This document shows, in pieces, positions 25,201 to 36,924 of a stretch of 64,000 bases of DNA. Source of the stretch: Acanthosoma haemorrhoidale (lineage: Eukaryota; Arthropoda; Insecta; Hemiptera; Acanthosomatidae); the NCBI GenBank assembly GCA_930367205.1, contig OV884013.1, positions 119,265,827-119,329,826 on the forward strand, read 5' to 3'. The notes below the pieces were generated by a model. It worked only from the letters and a program-made list of their open reading frames with translations. It searched no databases and was not told the origin of the DNA. Position numbers and translations under genes: made by a program. The stretch's first letter is position 1. Every line of letters begins with the position of its first letter.

Positions 25201-28200
25201 AAGACCTTCAATGCTAAATGTTGTGCAATTGAAAGAAGACTCAAATCACAGAGCAATCAACCTGATACAGAATATAAATTAACTCACGATGTATGTTTTT
25301 GAATTTGAAAACTGGCCGAATTGTGTATACTACGAAGATGGTCGTTGCAATTTGAAATATATCCGAATATTAAATATGAGTTGTAAGCATTCACCAAAAC
25401 CTATAATTACTGATAGTGGTTGACTTTTTTAGATGTGACGTTTTTAGATCGAAATTTCGTGAACATACCACCACCAAAAGACCTTCATTTGGGAAATTAT
25501 GTACAATTGAAAGAAAACTCAAATTACAAAGCAATAAACCTGATACAGAATATAAATTAACTCACGATGTATGTTTTTGAATTTGAAAACTGGCCGAATT
25601 GTGTATACTACGAAGATGGTCGTTGCAATTTGAAATATATCCGAATATTAAATATGAGTTGTAAGCATTCACCAAAACCTATAATTACTGATAGTGGTTG
25701 ACTTTTTTAGATGTGACGTTTTTAGATCGAAATTTCGTGAACATACCACCACCAAAAGACCTTCATTTGGGAAATTATGTACAATTGAAAGAAAACTCAA
25801 ATTACAAAGCAATAAACCTGATACAGAATATAAATTAACTCACGATGTATGTTTTTGAATTTGAAAACTGGCCGAATTGTGTATACTACGAAGATGGTCG
25901 TTGCAATTTGAAATATATCCGAATATTAAATATGAGTTGTAAGCATTCACCAAAACCTATAATTACTGATAGTGGTTGACTTTTTTAGATGTGACGTTTT
26001 TAGATCGAAATTTCGTGAACATACCACCACCAAAAGACCTTCATTTGGGAAATTATGTACAATTGAAAGAAAACTCAAATTACAAAGCAATAAACCTGAT
26101 ACAGAATATAAATTAACTCACGATGTATGTTTTTGAATTTGAAAACTGGCCGAATTGTGTATACTACGAAGATGGTCGTTGCAATTTGAAATATATCCGA
26201 ATATTAAATATGAGTTGTAAGCATTCACCAAAACCTATAATTACTGATAGTGGTTGACTTTTTTAGATGTGACGTTTTTAGATCGAAATTTCGTGAACAT
26301 ACCACCACCAAAAGACCTTCATTTGGGAAATTATGTACAATTGAAAGAAAACTCAAATTACAAAGCAATAAACCTGATACAGAATATAAATTAACTCACG
26401 ATGTATGTTTTTGAATTTGAAAACTGGCCGAATTGTGTATACTACGAAGATGGTCGTTGCAATTTGAAATATATCCGAATATTAAATATGAGTTGTAAGC
26501 ATTCACCAAAACCTATAATTACTGATAGTGGTTGACTTTTTTAGATGTGACGTTTTTAGATCGAAATGCCATCACAAATAATGCAGTTCTGGTTATGAAG
26601 ATCTCAAAGACCTTCAATGCTAAATGTTGTGCAATTGAAAGAAGACTCAAATCACAGAGCAATCAACCTGATACAGAATATAAATTAACTCACGATGTAT
26701 GTTTTTGAATTTGAAAACTGGCCGAATTGTGTATACTACGAAGATGGTCGTTGCAATTTGAAATATATCCGAATATTAAATATGAGTTGTAAGCATTCAC
26801 CAAAACCTATAATTACTGATAGTGGTTGACTTTTTTAGATGTGACGTTTTTAGATCGAAATTTCGTGAACATACCACCACCAAAAGACCTTCATTTGGGA
26901 AATTATGTACAATTGAAAGAAAACTCAAATTACAAAGCAATAAACCTGATACAGAATATAAATTAACTCACGATGTATGTTTTTGAATTTGAAAACTGGC
27001 CGAATTGTGTATACTACGAAGATGGTCGTTGCAATTTGAAATATATCCGAATATTAAATATGAGTTGTAAGCATTCACCAAAACCTATAATTACTGATAG
27101 TGGTTGACTTTTTTAGATGTGACAGTTTTAGATCGAAATGCCATCACAAATAATGCAGTTCTGGTTATGAAGATCTCAAAGACCTTCAATGCTAAATGTT
27201 GTGCAATTGAAAGAAGACTCAAATCACAGAGCAATCAACCTGATACAGAATATAAATTAACTCACGATGTATGTTTTTGAATTTGAAAACTGGCCGAATT
27301 GTGTATACTACGAAGATGGTCGTTGCAATTTGAAATATATCCGAATATTAAATATGAGTTGTAAGCATTCACCAAAACCTATAATTACTGATAGTGGTTG
27401 ACTTTTTTAGATGTGACGTTTTTAGATCGAAATTTCGTGAACATACCACCACCAAAAGACCTTCATTTGGGAAATTATGTACAATTGAAAGAAAACTCAA
27501 ATTACAAAGCAATAAACCTGATACAGAATATAAATTAACTCACGATGTATGTTTTTGAATTTGAAAACTGGCCGAATTGTGTATACTACGAAGATGGTCG
27601 TTGCAATTTGAAATATATCCGAATATTAAATATGAGTTGTAAGCATTCACCAAAACCTATAATTACTGATAGTGGTTGACTTTTTTAGATGTGACGTTTT
27701 TAGATCGAAATGCCATCACAAATAATGCAGTTCTGGTTATGAAGATCTCAAAGACCTTCAATGCTAAATGTTGTGCAATTGAAAGAAGACTCAAATCACA
27801 GAGCAATCAACCTGATACAGAATATAAATTAACTCACGATGTATGTTTTTGAATTTGAAAACTGGCCGAATTGTGTATACTACGAAGATGGTCGTTGCAA
27901 TTTGAAATATATCCGAATATTAAATATGAGTTGTAAGCATTCACCAAAACCTATAATTACTGATAGTGGTTGACTTTTTTAGATGTGACGTTTTTAGATC
28001 GAAATTTCGTGAACATACCACCACCAAAAGACCTTCATTTGGGAAATTATGTACAATTGAAAGAAAACTCAAATTACAAAGCAATAAACCTGATACAGAA
28101 TATAAATTAACTCACGATGTATGTTTTTGAATTTGAAAACTGGCCGAATTGTGTATACTACGAAGATGGTCGTTGCAATTTGAAATATATCCGAATATTA

Positions 28201-30684
28201 AATATGAGTTGTAAGCATTCACCAAAACCTATAATTACTGATAGTGGTTGACTTTTTTAGATGTGACGTTTTTAGATCGAAATTTCGTGAACATACCACC
28301 ACCAAAAGACCTTCATTTGGGAAATTATGTACAATTGAAAGAAAACTCAAATTACAAAGCAATAAACCTGATACAGAATATAAATTAACTCACGATGTAT
28401 GTTTTTGAATTTGAAAACTGGCCGAATTGTGTATACTACGAAGATGGTCGTTGCAATTTGAAATATATCCGAATATTAAATATGAGTTGTAAGCATTCAC
28501 CAAAACCTATAATTACTGATAGTGGTTGACTTTTTTAGATGTGACAGTTTTAGATCGAAATGCCATCACAAATAATGCAGTTCTGGTTATGAAGATCTCA
28601 AAGACCTTCAATGCTAAATGTTGTGCAATTGAAAGAAGACTCAAATCACAGAGCAATAAACCTGATACAGAATATAAATTAACTCACGATGTATGTTTTT
28701 GAATTTGAAAACTGGCCGAATTGTGTATACTACGAAGATGGTCGTTGCAATTTGAAATATATCCGAATATTAAATATGAGTTGTAAGCATTCACCAAAAC
28801 CTATAATTACTGATAGTGGTTGACTTTTTTAGATGTGACGTTTTTAGATCGAAATTTCGTGAACATACCACCACCAAAAGACCTTCATTTGGGAAATTAT
28901 GTACAATTGAAAGAAAACTCAAATTACAAAGCAATAAACCTGATACAGAATATAAATTAACTCACGATGTATGTTTTTGAATTTGAAAACTGGCCGAATT
29001 GTGTATACTACGAAGATGGTCGTTGCAATTTGAAATATATCCGAATATTAAATATGAGTTGTAAGCATTCACCAAAACCTATAATTACTGATAGTGGTTG
29101 ACTTTTTTAGATGTGACGTTTTTAGATCGAAATTTCGTGAACATACCACCACCAAAAGACCTTCATTTGGGAAATTATGTACAATTGAAAGAAAACTCAA
29201 ATTACAAAGCAATAAACCTGATACAGAATATAAATTAACTCACGATGTATGTTTTTGAATTTGAAAACTGGCCGAATTGTGTATACTACGAAGATGGTCG
29301 TTGCAATTTGAAATATATCCGAATATTAAATATGAGTTGTAAGCATTCACCAAAACCTATAATTACTGATAGTGGTTGACTTTTTTAGATGTGACGTTTT
29401 TAGATCGAAATTTCGTGAACATACCACCACCAAAAGACCTTCATTTGGGAAATTATGTACAATTGAAAGAAAACTCAAATTACAAAGCAATAAACCTGAT
29501 ACAGAATATAAATTAACTCACGATGTATGTTTTTGAATTTGAAAACTGGCCGAATTGTGTATACTACGAAGATGGTCGTTGCAATTTGAAATATATCCGA
29601 ATATTAAATATGAGTTGTAAGCATTCACCAAAACCTATAATTACTGATAGTGGTTGACTTTTTTAGATGTGACAGTTTTAGATCGAAATGCCATCACAAA
29701 TAATGCAGTTCTGGTTATGAAGATCTCAAAGACCTTCAATGCTAAATGTTGTGCAATTGAAAGAAGACTCAAATCACAGAGCAATAAACCTGATACAGAA
29801 TATAAATTAACTCACGATGTATGTTTTTGAATTTGAAAACTGGCCGAATTGTGTATACTACGAAGATGGTCGTTGCAATTTGAAATATATCCGAATATTA
29901 AATATGAGTTGTAAGCATTCACCAAAACCTATAATTACTGATAGTGGTTGACTTTTTTAGATGTGACGTTTTTAGATCGAAATTTCGTGAACATACCACC
30001 ACCAAAAGACCTTCATTTGGGAAATTATGTACAATTGAAAGAAAACTCAAATTACAAAGCAATAAACCTGATACAGAATATAAATTAACTCACGATGTAT
30101 GTTTTTGAATTTGAAAACTGGCCGAATTGTGTATACTACGAAGATGGTCGTTGCAATTTGAAATATATCCGAATATTAAATATGAGTTGTAAGCATTCAC
30201 CAAAACCTATAATTACTGATAGTGGTTGACTTTTTTAGATGTGACGTTTTTAGATCGAAATTTCGTGAACATACCACCACCAAAAGACCTTCATTTGGGA
30301 AATTATGTACAATTGAAAGAAAACTCAAATTACAAAGCAATAAACCTGATACAGAATATAAATTAACTCACGATGTATGTTTTTGAATTTGAAAACTGGC
30401 CGAATTGTGTATACTACGAAGATGGTCGTTGCAATTTGAAATATATCCGAATATTAAATATGAGTTGTAAGCATTCACCAAAACCTATAATTACTGATAG
30501 TGGTTGACTTTTTTAGATGTGACGTTTTTAGATCGAAATTTCGTGAACATACCACCACCAAAAGACCTTCATTTGGGAAATTATGTACAATTGAAAGAAA
30601 ACTCAAATTACAAAGCAATAAACCTGATACAGAATATAAATTAACTCACGATGTATGTTTTTGAATTTGAAAACTGGCCGAATT
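22201..30684 (+). repeat. Satellite 2 core: 30 monomers of two types
   Basis: Each monomer starts gtgtatactacgaagatgg. Type A is 294 bp and holds gccatcacaaataatgcag. Type B is 278 bp and holds tttcgtgaacataccacc. The first about 125 bp and the last about 85 bp are shared. Type A starts: 22201, 22495, 23901, 25029, 26435, 27007, 27579, 28429, 29557. The other 21 monomers are B. The order is AABBBB ABBB ABBBB AB AB ABB ABBB ABBB. Copies within a type are nearly identical, which implies recent amplification or homogenisation. The last unit ends where aactggccgaatt continues into non-satellite sequence. Confidence 0.97.
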
Positions 30685-31084
30685 TTAAATTTGGGTTGAG
30701 TCCGTTCAACGAAAAACCTTATCTCCAAAAACGGTCGGGTCGCAAGTTAAACAAGTGGTGATTGTTGTTTTAAATCCCATAAGCTGACCACCAAATCTGG
30801 TTGAATCTTTCGTACTGACTATTATAAATACCCTAAATATTTCTGATGCATATACAACGAATGGACATACGATTAAAACAAGGCTCAAAACTTGAAAAAC
30901 GCCACCTTAATGAAGAACACTCGAGAATATACTGTGCAGATCAAATCAATTTAACTGACAACCAAAAGTGAATGCAGTTCCTGAACTGACAATTTCAAAT
31001 AAATTAAATTGGTGTGGTGTATTTAACGAAAAAATACAAGGAAATTGGGCTCAAAATATGACCAAGCCACCTCGAAACAGAAGT
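30685..31084 (+). other. Non-satellite segment between satellite core and right-edge monomer, with open frames
   Basis: Begins as the natural continuation of a monomer (aactggccgaatt then ttaaatttgggttgagtcc), so it probably keeps sequence lost from the amplified monomers. The frame FEFENWPNFKFGLSPFNEKP runs through the junction. A second frame, from the ATG at 30968, reads KLNWCGVFNEKIQGNW and enters the next monomer as NRSQCILRRWSLQFEIYPN. The two parts share an FE-x-x-PN-x-K-x-GL pattern, as if the source had an internal repeat. I do not recognise the protein. Confidence 0.45.
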
Positions 31085-31440
31085 CAGTGTATACTAAGAA
31101 GATGGTCGTTGCAATTTGAAATATATCCGAATATTAAATATGGTTTGTAAGCATTCGCCAAAACCTATAATTACTGATAGTGGTTGACTTTTTTAGATGT
31201 GACGTTTTTAGATCGAAATGTCGTGAACTTACCACCACCAAAAGACCTTCATTTGGGAAATGATGTACAATTGAAAGAAGGCTCAAATTACAAAGCAATG
31301 GCCCTGATTCAGAATATAAGTTAACTCACGATGTATGTTTTTGAATTTGAAAACAGACCGAATTTTAAATTTGGGTTGAGTCCGTTCAACGAAAAACCTT
31401 ATCGCTAACAACGGTCGCAAGTAAAATAAGTGATTGTGCA
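31085..31440 (+). repeat. Diverged right-edge monomer of satellite 2 (type B-like)
   Basis: Starts gtgtatactaagaagatgg and follows type B closely, with differences such as aaatgtcgtgaacttacc. It continues past the monomer end into ttaaatttgggttgagtccg, the same continuation as at 30685. It therefore looks like a full-length ancestral unit of which the satellite monomer is the amplified part. Confidence 0.85.
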
Positions 31441-31557
31441 ATCGAAAGAAAATATTTTATATAATAAAAAAAAATGATTTGTGAAAATATTTTGAATTTT
31501 CTTTTTTATGTGTGTGTGGAACTTTTTATTTCATTGAAGTCGTGTTAACAACTTTAA

Positions 31558-33069
31558 GTCGTCTTGTTTTTTACATGCATGATATAAAAAAAATTATTGT
31601 ATCATTATAGGATATAAAATTAAAGATATCGAAGTCCTTATCAATTATTCTCCTCCTTATTATTATTATCCTTATCAAAAATTTAAAAAAATACATTGTC
31701 TATATAAATATTTTCTATGAACTCTCATGCATGACTGTAAAGCGAAGTATCATATCGAAACCTGCTAACTTTTATTGATGGAAATGAAATAAATTCACTT
31801 TATATTTATGGCTTTGAATCCATAATATCATGAAGAGGTTACACATACCACCACAAAATATGAGAAGTCAAAATGAAATTAATAGCAGAATTAAAAAAAA
31901 AAAAAAAAAAATGATATTTACATAAAACACCTGAATGAATAGATGAGGCATTTTTTGAGTTTCAATACTAATAAAAATTAGGTCAATAAAAGATAAGTTA
32001 TAAGTAAAATATTGGACACTCTTAATTGTATCCTAGTGCACGCCACGATTTTGTACCAAATGTTTTCATTGTCCCGGATTTATTTTAAATTCTACATAAA
32101 AATGTTCGGTACCAGTTTTGTTCATCTTTTCAAATTTTAAAATATTTATTGAGTTTATAATTATAAACAAAAAATCGTGGAAATGTATTTTTTCTTTCAG
32201 GATGGGGCACCTAGTATTTTCCTAATACAATATATGCAATGCAAAGAAACAAATAGCAACGAGCCTAACCAAAATTTAATTTATCCTATTAAAGTCCGAG
32301 AGAGTACAGCAGCTACTAAACCTGTAACGAGCAGGTTCTGGACTTGAACCCATCAACGTGAGTAACTTCAAAGAAGGGAAGATAGTTAGAATGTTTTATA
32401 AATAGTTTGAAACATAATTTTTCTTTTAATAATAACCAAGGTATTTAAAAAAAATTAGAAAAACATCTGTTCAAATGTTTAAACTTTTTTGTTTAGAGCG
32501 ATTAAAATTTCTTCGTATCCTTATTTATTACTCCATGCATCCATGCATGCGTGAACACTTCAAGCATTCCTAGTTCCATTAATGTTTACAGAAGATAATT
32601 TTAACTTTAAGAATGCGAAGCACGTTTAGTCCATCCTATCTATAAATCATACAATTAGACATAATTCGACAGCGGTGTTCACGCACAGTCTAGAGAAATC
32701 TATCTTTCGAGATACAGAAAGCAAGGAATGTGATTCATCAAGAACACGTTTCTAAAAATGGAAGGATACGCACAGTTCATAAATTAAAAATATTAAGAGT
32801 CCAAGCACAACACAGATTTATAATAATCTATATTCGCAGTGGAAATCCATTTTTTAAGTACGTTAGAACCCACATTGCATAACGGTATTTATTTTTTTAT
32901 AGATGGATAGATGAAAAAAAAATGTTACTCTGGGACAAAGTTCCCTAGGGATAGTAAAAATTCAATTCTGTCTAATCAAAATACAAATATAAAAATATTT
33001 ATATATTTAAAAGTGTAAATCTCAATTAAGAAAAAAAAATTAGTGAAAATCATAAAAACATGGAATGAG
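31558..33069. other. AT-rich spacer, no gene seen
   Basis: Very AT-rich with long A-runs (19 A around 31892). No supportable gene or repeat. Confidence 0.5.
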
Positions 33070-33079
33070 AGTACTGGTG

Positions 33080-33268
33080 TTTTTTTTTTTTTTCCTAAGC
33101 TCTCTGGTTAGAATTTTAGGATGAGGGAGAAATATAAAATATTTAGGGTGATCGGATCCTTGTACTAGGAGGACCTGCTTGAAGGTGGTGTGAGAGGAGT
33201 AAGGAGTGTGGGAATCCTTGGTGGAGGTTGATTGTTACGGTACAGTGGTGAGAGTCCACTAGTGGCTA
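33080..33268 (-). mobile_element. Extra Jockey family B 3' UTR copy with poly(A)
   Basis: A second, 5'-truncated copy of the 3' UTR found at 33300-33490, in the same orientation and about 95 percent similar by eye. Its poly(A) (T-run on this strand) begins at 33080. It is bounded by agtactggtg (33070-33079) and agtactagtg (33269-33278), which look like target duplications. Confidence 0.75.
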
Positions 33269-33278
33269 AGTACTAGTG

Positions 33279-34133
33279 TTTTTTTTTTTGTTTTTTTTTT
33301 GTTTCTTTTTTCTAAGCTCTCTAGTTAGAATTTTCGGATGAGGGATAAGTATAAAATATTTAGGGTGATCGGATCCTTGTACTAGGAGGACCTGCTTGAA
33401 GGTGGTGTGAGAGCAGTAAGGAGTGTGGGAATCCTCGGTGGAGGTTGATTGTTACGGTACAGTGGTGAGAGTCCACTGGTGGCTGGGCCTAGAGTCTTCT
33501 CTAGGCATGTAGTGCAGTCGTAGTTAGTCTGATATCAGTGAGGGTGCCCCTTAGAGGTTTGTTGTTATCGTAGAGTTGCCATCGTGCCGGTAGCGGTGGT
33601 GGTGTCATGTCTCGGTAGAGAGGGTTTAGACTGTGCTTCATCGAGTCGAAGAACTTGATGTGACGTCGTCTGATGGCTTCGGTGATGGTGGGGAGCTTGA
33701 ACTTTTCGTGCATGTCACAAGCCTTCATTTCACGAAAAGGGGTATGCCACAGTGCCGTTCGCAGGATGTTGTTCTGTAAGCTCTGGAGGCGAGTTATGGT
33801 GCTGGCATGTAGGAATCTAAAGAGTGGTGTCCCAAACAGTAGAGCTGGCCTCAGGACGCTCTTGTATATGAGGAGTTTCAGTCGAAGGGATATGTCCTGG
33901 CTGGTGATGAGATGCTGGAGAGAGTAGTAAGTTCTGCGGACACGTTTTAATTTCTTTTGCAAGTGTGTGCCGAACGTCATGTGCCTGCCTAGGTTGATGC
34001 CCAGGTAGCAGATGATGTTGGCTAATATACATTGAGTCCCGTCTATGGTAAAGCTGGGTGGACGCTTCTTTTTCCCATGCTGGAAAGAGAAGATGATCCC
34101 CTGAGTCTTGGCTGGGTTCACTTGAATGTGGAC
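33279..34133 (-). mobile_element. Jockey-type retrotransposon, 5'-truncated (family B)
   Basis: Poly(A) appears as T-rich sequence at 33279-33312, then comes the 3' UTR, then the reverse transcriptase fragment. The element is flanked by exact 10-bp copies of agtactagtg at 33269-33278 and 34134-34143. The family is the same as the fragment at 12758. Confidence 0.85.
33501..34133 (-). pseudogene. Reverse transcriptase C-terminal fragment, Jockey family B
   Basis: Uninterrupted frame of about 210 codons from the element's 5' truncation to its own stop. The apparent extension upstream to 34157 reads through the target duplication by chance, so the residues before VHIQVNPAKTQ do not belong to the element. 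Motifs in order: VNPAKTQGIIFSF (after the palm), ICYLGINLGRHMTFGTHL, SLRLKLLIYKSVLRPALLFG (thumb), RRRHIKFFDSMKHSLNPLY, then PPPLPARWQ and a short tail. The YADD motif and endonuclease are absent, so it is inactive. The intact frame suggests a fairly young insertion. Confidence 0.88.
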
Positions 34134-34143
34134 AGTACTAGTG

Positions 34144-34412
34144 AAATAATTATCCACGTTTTCTGGATATATTAGCTATTAAATATAATGGGTATGCAAA
34201 ATAACATCCTAAGAATTGGGGAGGCGATTCAGGTCATCCAAATGAAATTTAAAATGTGAAAACAGACTTTTTTTTTATTTTATGGATTCGTGCCCTTTCG
34301 AAAGTTAGCTCATCAATTAACAATAATAAAAAATAATGATAGTGCCATCAAAAAATCTTAGATATGAATCTTCATCTATTTTTTTTACTTAATAAAAATA
34401 AAAGTAAACTTG
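34144..34412. other. AT-rich spacer, no gene seen
   Basis: No motif, splice pair or shared repeat seen. Confidence 0.4.
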
Positions 34413-34693
34413 AACTTAAGCCATAAAATTTGAAAGTGTATTTAAGACAGCTACAAAGGACTTCATCCTTGATAGTTGGGATAGATTCATTAAATACTTC
34501 AGGCAGTGGTTTATTACCGTTTAATGAAGCACCGTTATGTACTAAGTAGGATAAGTAAAATATAATAAATCCAGGATGAAATAAAAAAAAAATCCTATTA
34601 ACATTACTTCATAAAGTAGTTTGTAAATATAAAGTCAAATGTCTATCTTTTGAATTGTAACAGTTTATATTTTATGAAATGGCTTTCTGACAG
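34413..34693 (+). repeat. Dispersed repeat R-X, copy 2, left part
   Basis: Starts acttaagccataaaatttg, shared with copy 3 at 49171, and then follows copy 1 to gaaatggctttctgacag, where a Jockey copy is inserted. In copy 1 the same place reads uninterrupted (ctttctgacaggtattatg), which gives the empty site. Confidence 0.75.
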
Positions 34694-35256
34694 ATATTTT
34701 CAATCTAACAATCTTTATTGTGCAATAATTAAAATCTGCCTTTTATAAGGCAATAATAATACAGATAAATGATCTCATTCATACCATATTTACAGCATCA
34801 TTCACTCGCACATTCATACACAATAGGGCATGATTGGAGAAACTGGCCATTGCCAGGACTCCCACTGTCACGCGTTTATAGTAGGTCACGAGGCCACTGC
34901 CGTTTCAGTCTCCGAGGAGGATTATAGGGATGAGTGGCGCAGTGCAATGACTGTGCTACAGGATTAGGGTGGTTGGAAAGGCTACTGTGGAATTTCATAA
35001 ACTTGGAAGGGATGAGTTCTAGAATGTAGGGTATATTAAGATCGTTATGAAGGGTTTTGTTGCTGACATAATAAGGGGCATTTACTATTGTACTTAGGAC
35101 TTTGGATTGAAAGGATTGGATACGCTTGATGTTCGACTTTTTTGCTGTCCCCCATAGCTCTATTCCGTATGTCCAGATTGGTTTAAGTATAACTTTGTAG
35201 ATTAGTAGTTTATTTTCTATTGAGAGATGGGATGTCCTTTGAAGTAGTCTGTACAG
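34694..35256 (-). mobile_element. Jockey retrotransposon, 5'-truncated (family A, copy 2)
   Basis: Reverse-oriented copy in R-X. Probable target duplication tctgacag (34686-34693) and tctggcag (35257-35264). The 3' end shows the complement of gcacaataaag. The 5' end is truncated inside the reverse transcriptase at LYRLLQRTSH. Confidence 0.85.
34876..35256 (-). pseudogene. Reverse transcriptase C-terminal fragment, Jockey family A
   Basis: Open from the truncation point to the stop at 34876. Motifs: LYRLLQRTSHLSIENKLL, IWTYGIELWGTAKKSN, NAPYYVSNKTLHND, and the basic end NPPRRLKRQWPRDLL. The frame extends upstream to 35343 only because the R-X sequence happens to be open, so the first 29 or so residues of that longer frame are chimeric. 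Inactive. Confidence 0.85.
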
Positions 35257-35680
35257 TCTGGCAGGTATTATGTAGGTTTTGTACATCTGATCGTTATCAG
35301 CAATAAATTTGAGAAAAAAATGTTCAAGTGTGATATATTTCACACGTGAGGGCGTCCAGGTAACTTATAGTATTATTACGTTTGAATTTCTCATGTATTT
35401 GTTAGTAACTTTATTACATTGCGTAAGTTGAATAAAGAATAATACAACCGTAATTATATGGTGTACTCGAAAAAACACTAATATTCCTCTAAGGCTTGCA
35501 AAGCAATTTTAATGACAGTCTTGAAGATCTTCTGTAATTACATTATCTCAAAGTACCAATAGTTATTACGTATTATTTATTATTCAAGGCGATATAATCA
35601 TTTTATGTCATACATGTCGGAAAATATTATAAGTAATTAATGATTATAAGTAATTAATTTCCAGAGCTCTTATCTAAGAT
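35257..35680 (+). repeat. Dispersed repeat R-X, copy 2, right part
   Basis: Continues from gcaggtattatgtagg, matching 17368-17582 and then 18587-18785 of copy 1. It lacks the copy 1 Jockey and so shows that insertion's empty site, aatattcctctaaggc. It ends near attataagtaattaattt. Confidence 0.75.
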
Positions 35681-35850
35681 ATATACTAAAATTGCAACTA
35701 CTTTGTAATAACTTTCCATCCCTATAAAAACATTCAATGTATGAACTATCTCAAACACCTCGTTTGGAATGAATTAAATAAATAATAGTGTTAGGGAAAT
35801 TGTTTTATTTCGGTCTGAAACCGTTGAAGACTTCTTTATAATTAAACAGC

Positions 35851-36555
35851 TTTTTGTGCTAAAATTAAAATCTGCCTTATTAGGCAATAGGTAATTGAGA
35901 TAAATGTACTCATTCATACTATATTTATAATTCATCATTCACTCGCTTATTAATATAGTGTTTACAAACACCCTAGAGGCTTGCCAAGTCCACATGGTTG
36001 TCACCTCCCTCGCATGCGAAAAAAGAAGAAGCGGAGTCTTGGGAAGTCCCCCACGCACCTCCGTCACCCGCGTCACCTCATAGGAGCCAGTGGAAGCTGG
36101 CCAAGAGCGCGTGAGCCACAGACGCTCAGGACATGATTGTAGAAACTGGCCATTGCCAGGACTCCTACTGTCGCGTATATATAGCAGGTCACGAGACCAC
36201 TGCCGTTTCAGTCTCCGAGGAGGATTAGGAGGATAGGGCAGAATGGTGCAGTGCAATGACTGTGCTACGAGATTAGAGTGGTTGGATAGGTTACTATGGA
36301 ATTTCATGAACTTGGAAGGGAATAGTTCAAGAATGCAGGGTATGTTAAGATCGTTATGAAGGGTTTTGTTGCTGACATAATAAGGGGCATTTACTATTGT
36401 TCTCAGGACTTTTGATTGAAAGGATTGGATGCGCTTGATGTTCGACTTTTTTGCTGATCCCGATAGCTCTATTCCGCATGTCCAGTTTGGTTTAAGTATA
36501 ACTTTGTAGATTAGTAATTTATTTTATATTGAGAGATGTGATGTCCTTTGGATAC
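35851..36555 (-). pseudogene. Jockey retrotransposon, 5'-truncated (family A, copy 3)
   Basis: 3' end with complement of gcacaa near 35851, then 3' UTR, then reverse transcriptase fragment up to QRTSHLS at 36555. The normal stop codon after RDLL is changed (tat for taa), so the frame reads on into the UTR down to 35939. The coding part has further substitutions. It abuts, without spacer, a plus-strand Jockey fragment of another family. Confidence 0.8.
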
Positions 36556-36835
36556 AAACTACACAAACGACTCACTTGAGACCCTCACATCATGTCCAAA
36601 CGACATAAAACAATTCAAACTATTTCTGAGAACAGAAGTGTGGGGTAGTGTCAAGTCCTCCAATATACTTCGCATCCAGTCCCTGCAATCCCGAACCCTC
36701 CCACAGGCTATCCAATGTATCGGCAATTGTACCCTTCACGCCGATATCAACATCCCATTCATTCGAGATCTAGCCACCTTCCGCTACCAGAAACTTCCAT
36801 TCCCGCCCCCTGGCCACCCCGTCCATATGCTAATG
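36556..36835 (+). pseudogene. Jockey-type reverse transcriptase fragment (family C), left part
   Basis: Decayed thumb region with at least one frameshift: YKLHKRLTWDPHIMSKRHK in one frame, then EVWGSVKSSNILRIQSLQS, CTLHADINIPFIRDLATF in another. It stops at ccatatgctaatg (36823-36835) and resumes at 37357 after an insertion. The fusion with the 35.9-36.55 kb copy suggests a later rearrangement or insertion. Confidence 0.75.
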
Positions 36836-36924
36836 GTCGTACCATGCAATACCTTTGCATAGGTAGTTAGTTGTGAGGCAATGTTACACGATGAGAATTT
36901 ATTCTTTAGAAGGCCTGAAGAAAC

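Larger units (their letters stand above)
21675..31557. mobile_element. Large repeat element carrying satellite 2
   Basis: The outermost sequences recur in a short element at 36925-37355: the left end tgcctgtggttaagg and some 57 bp after it are almost identical, a block attatacctttt...ctactttc is shared next, and on the right gaaaatattttga and agtcgtgttaacaacttt are shared. In the long copy the middle is a 9-kb satellite. In the short copy it is a 30-bp tandem repeat. The right end carries an interrupted palindrome, aagt-cg-tgttaaca-actt, and the left flank a 7-bp stem hairpin (21785-21801). Internal tandem repeats plus a terminal hairpin are seen in some Helitron-related elements, but I see no Rep/helicase and no clear terminal bases, so the class is open. 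Confidence 0.55.

Noticed and set aside
22201..30684. Satellite 2 as an expressed repeat protein gene
   Set aside because: Every monomer has stops in each frame, and the A and B lengths break the frame from unit to unit.
33673..34032. Plus- and minus-strand ORFs in other frames of the Jockey family B copy
   Set aside because: Shadow frames of the reverse transcriptase fragment.
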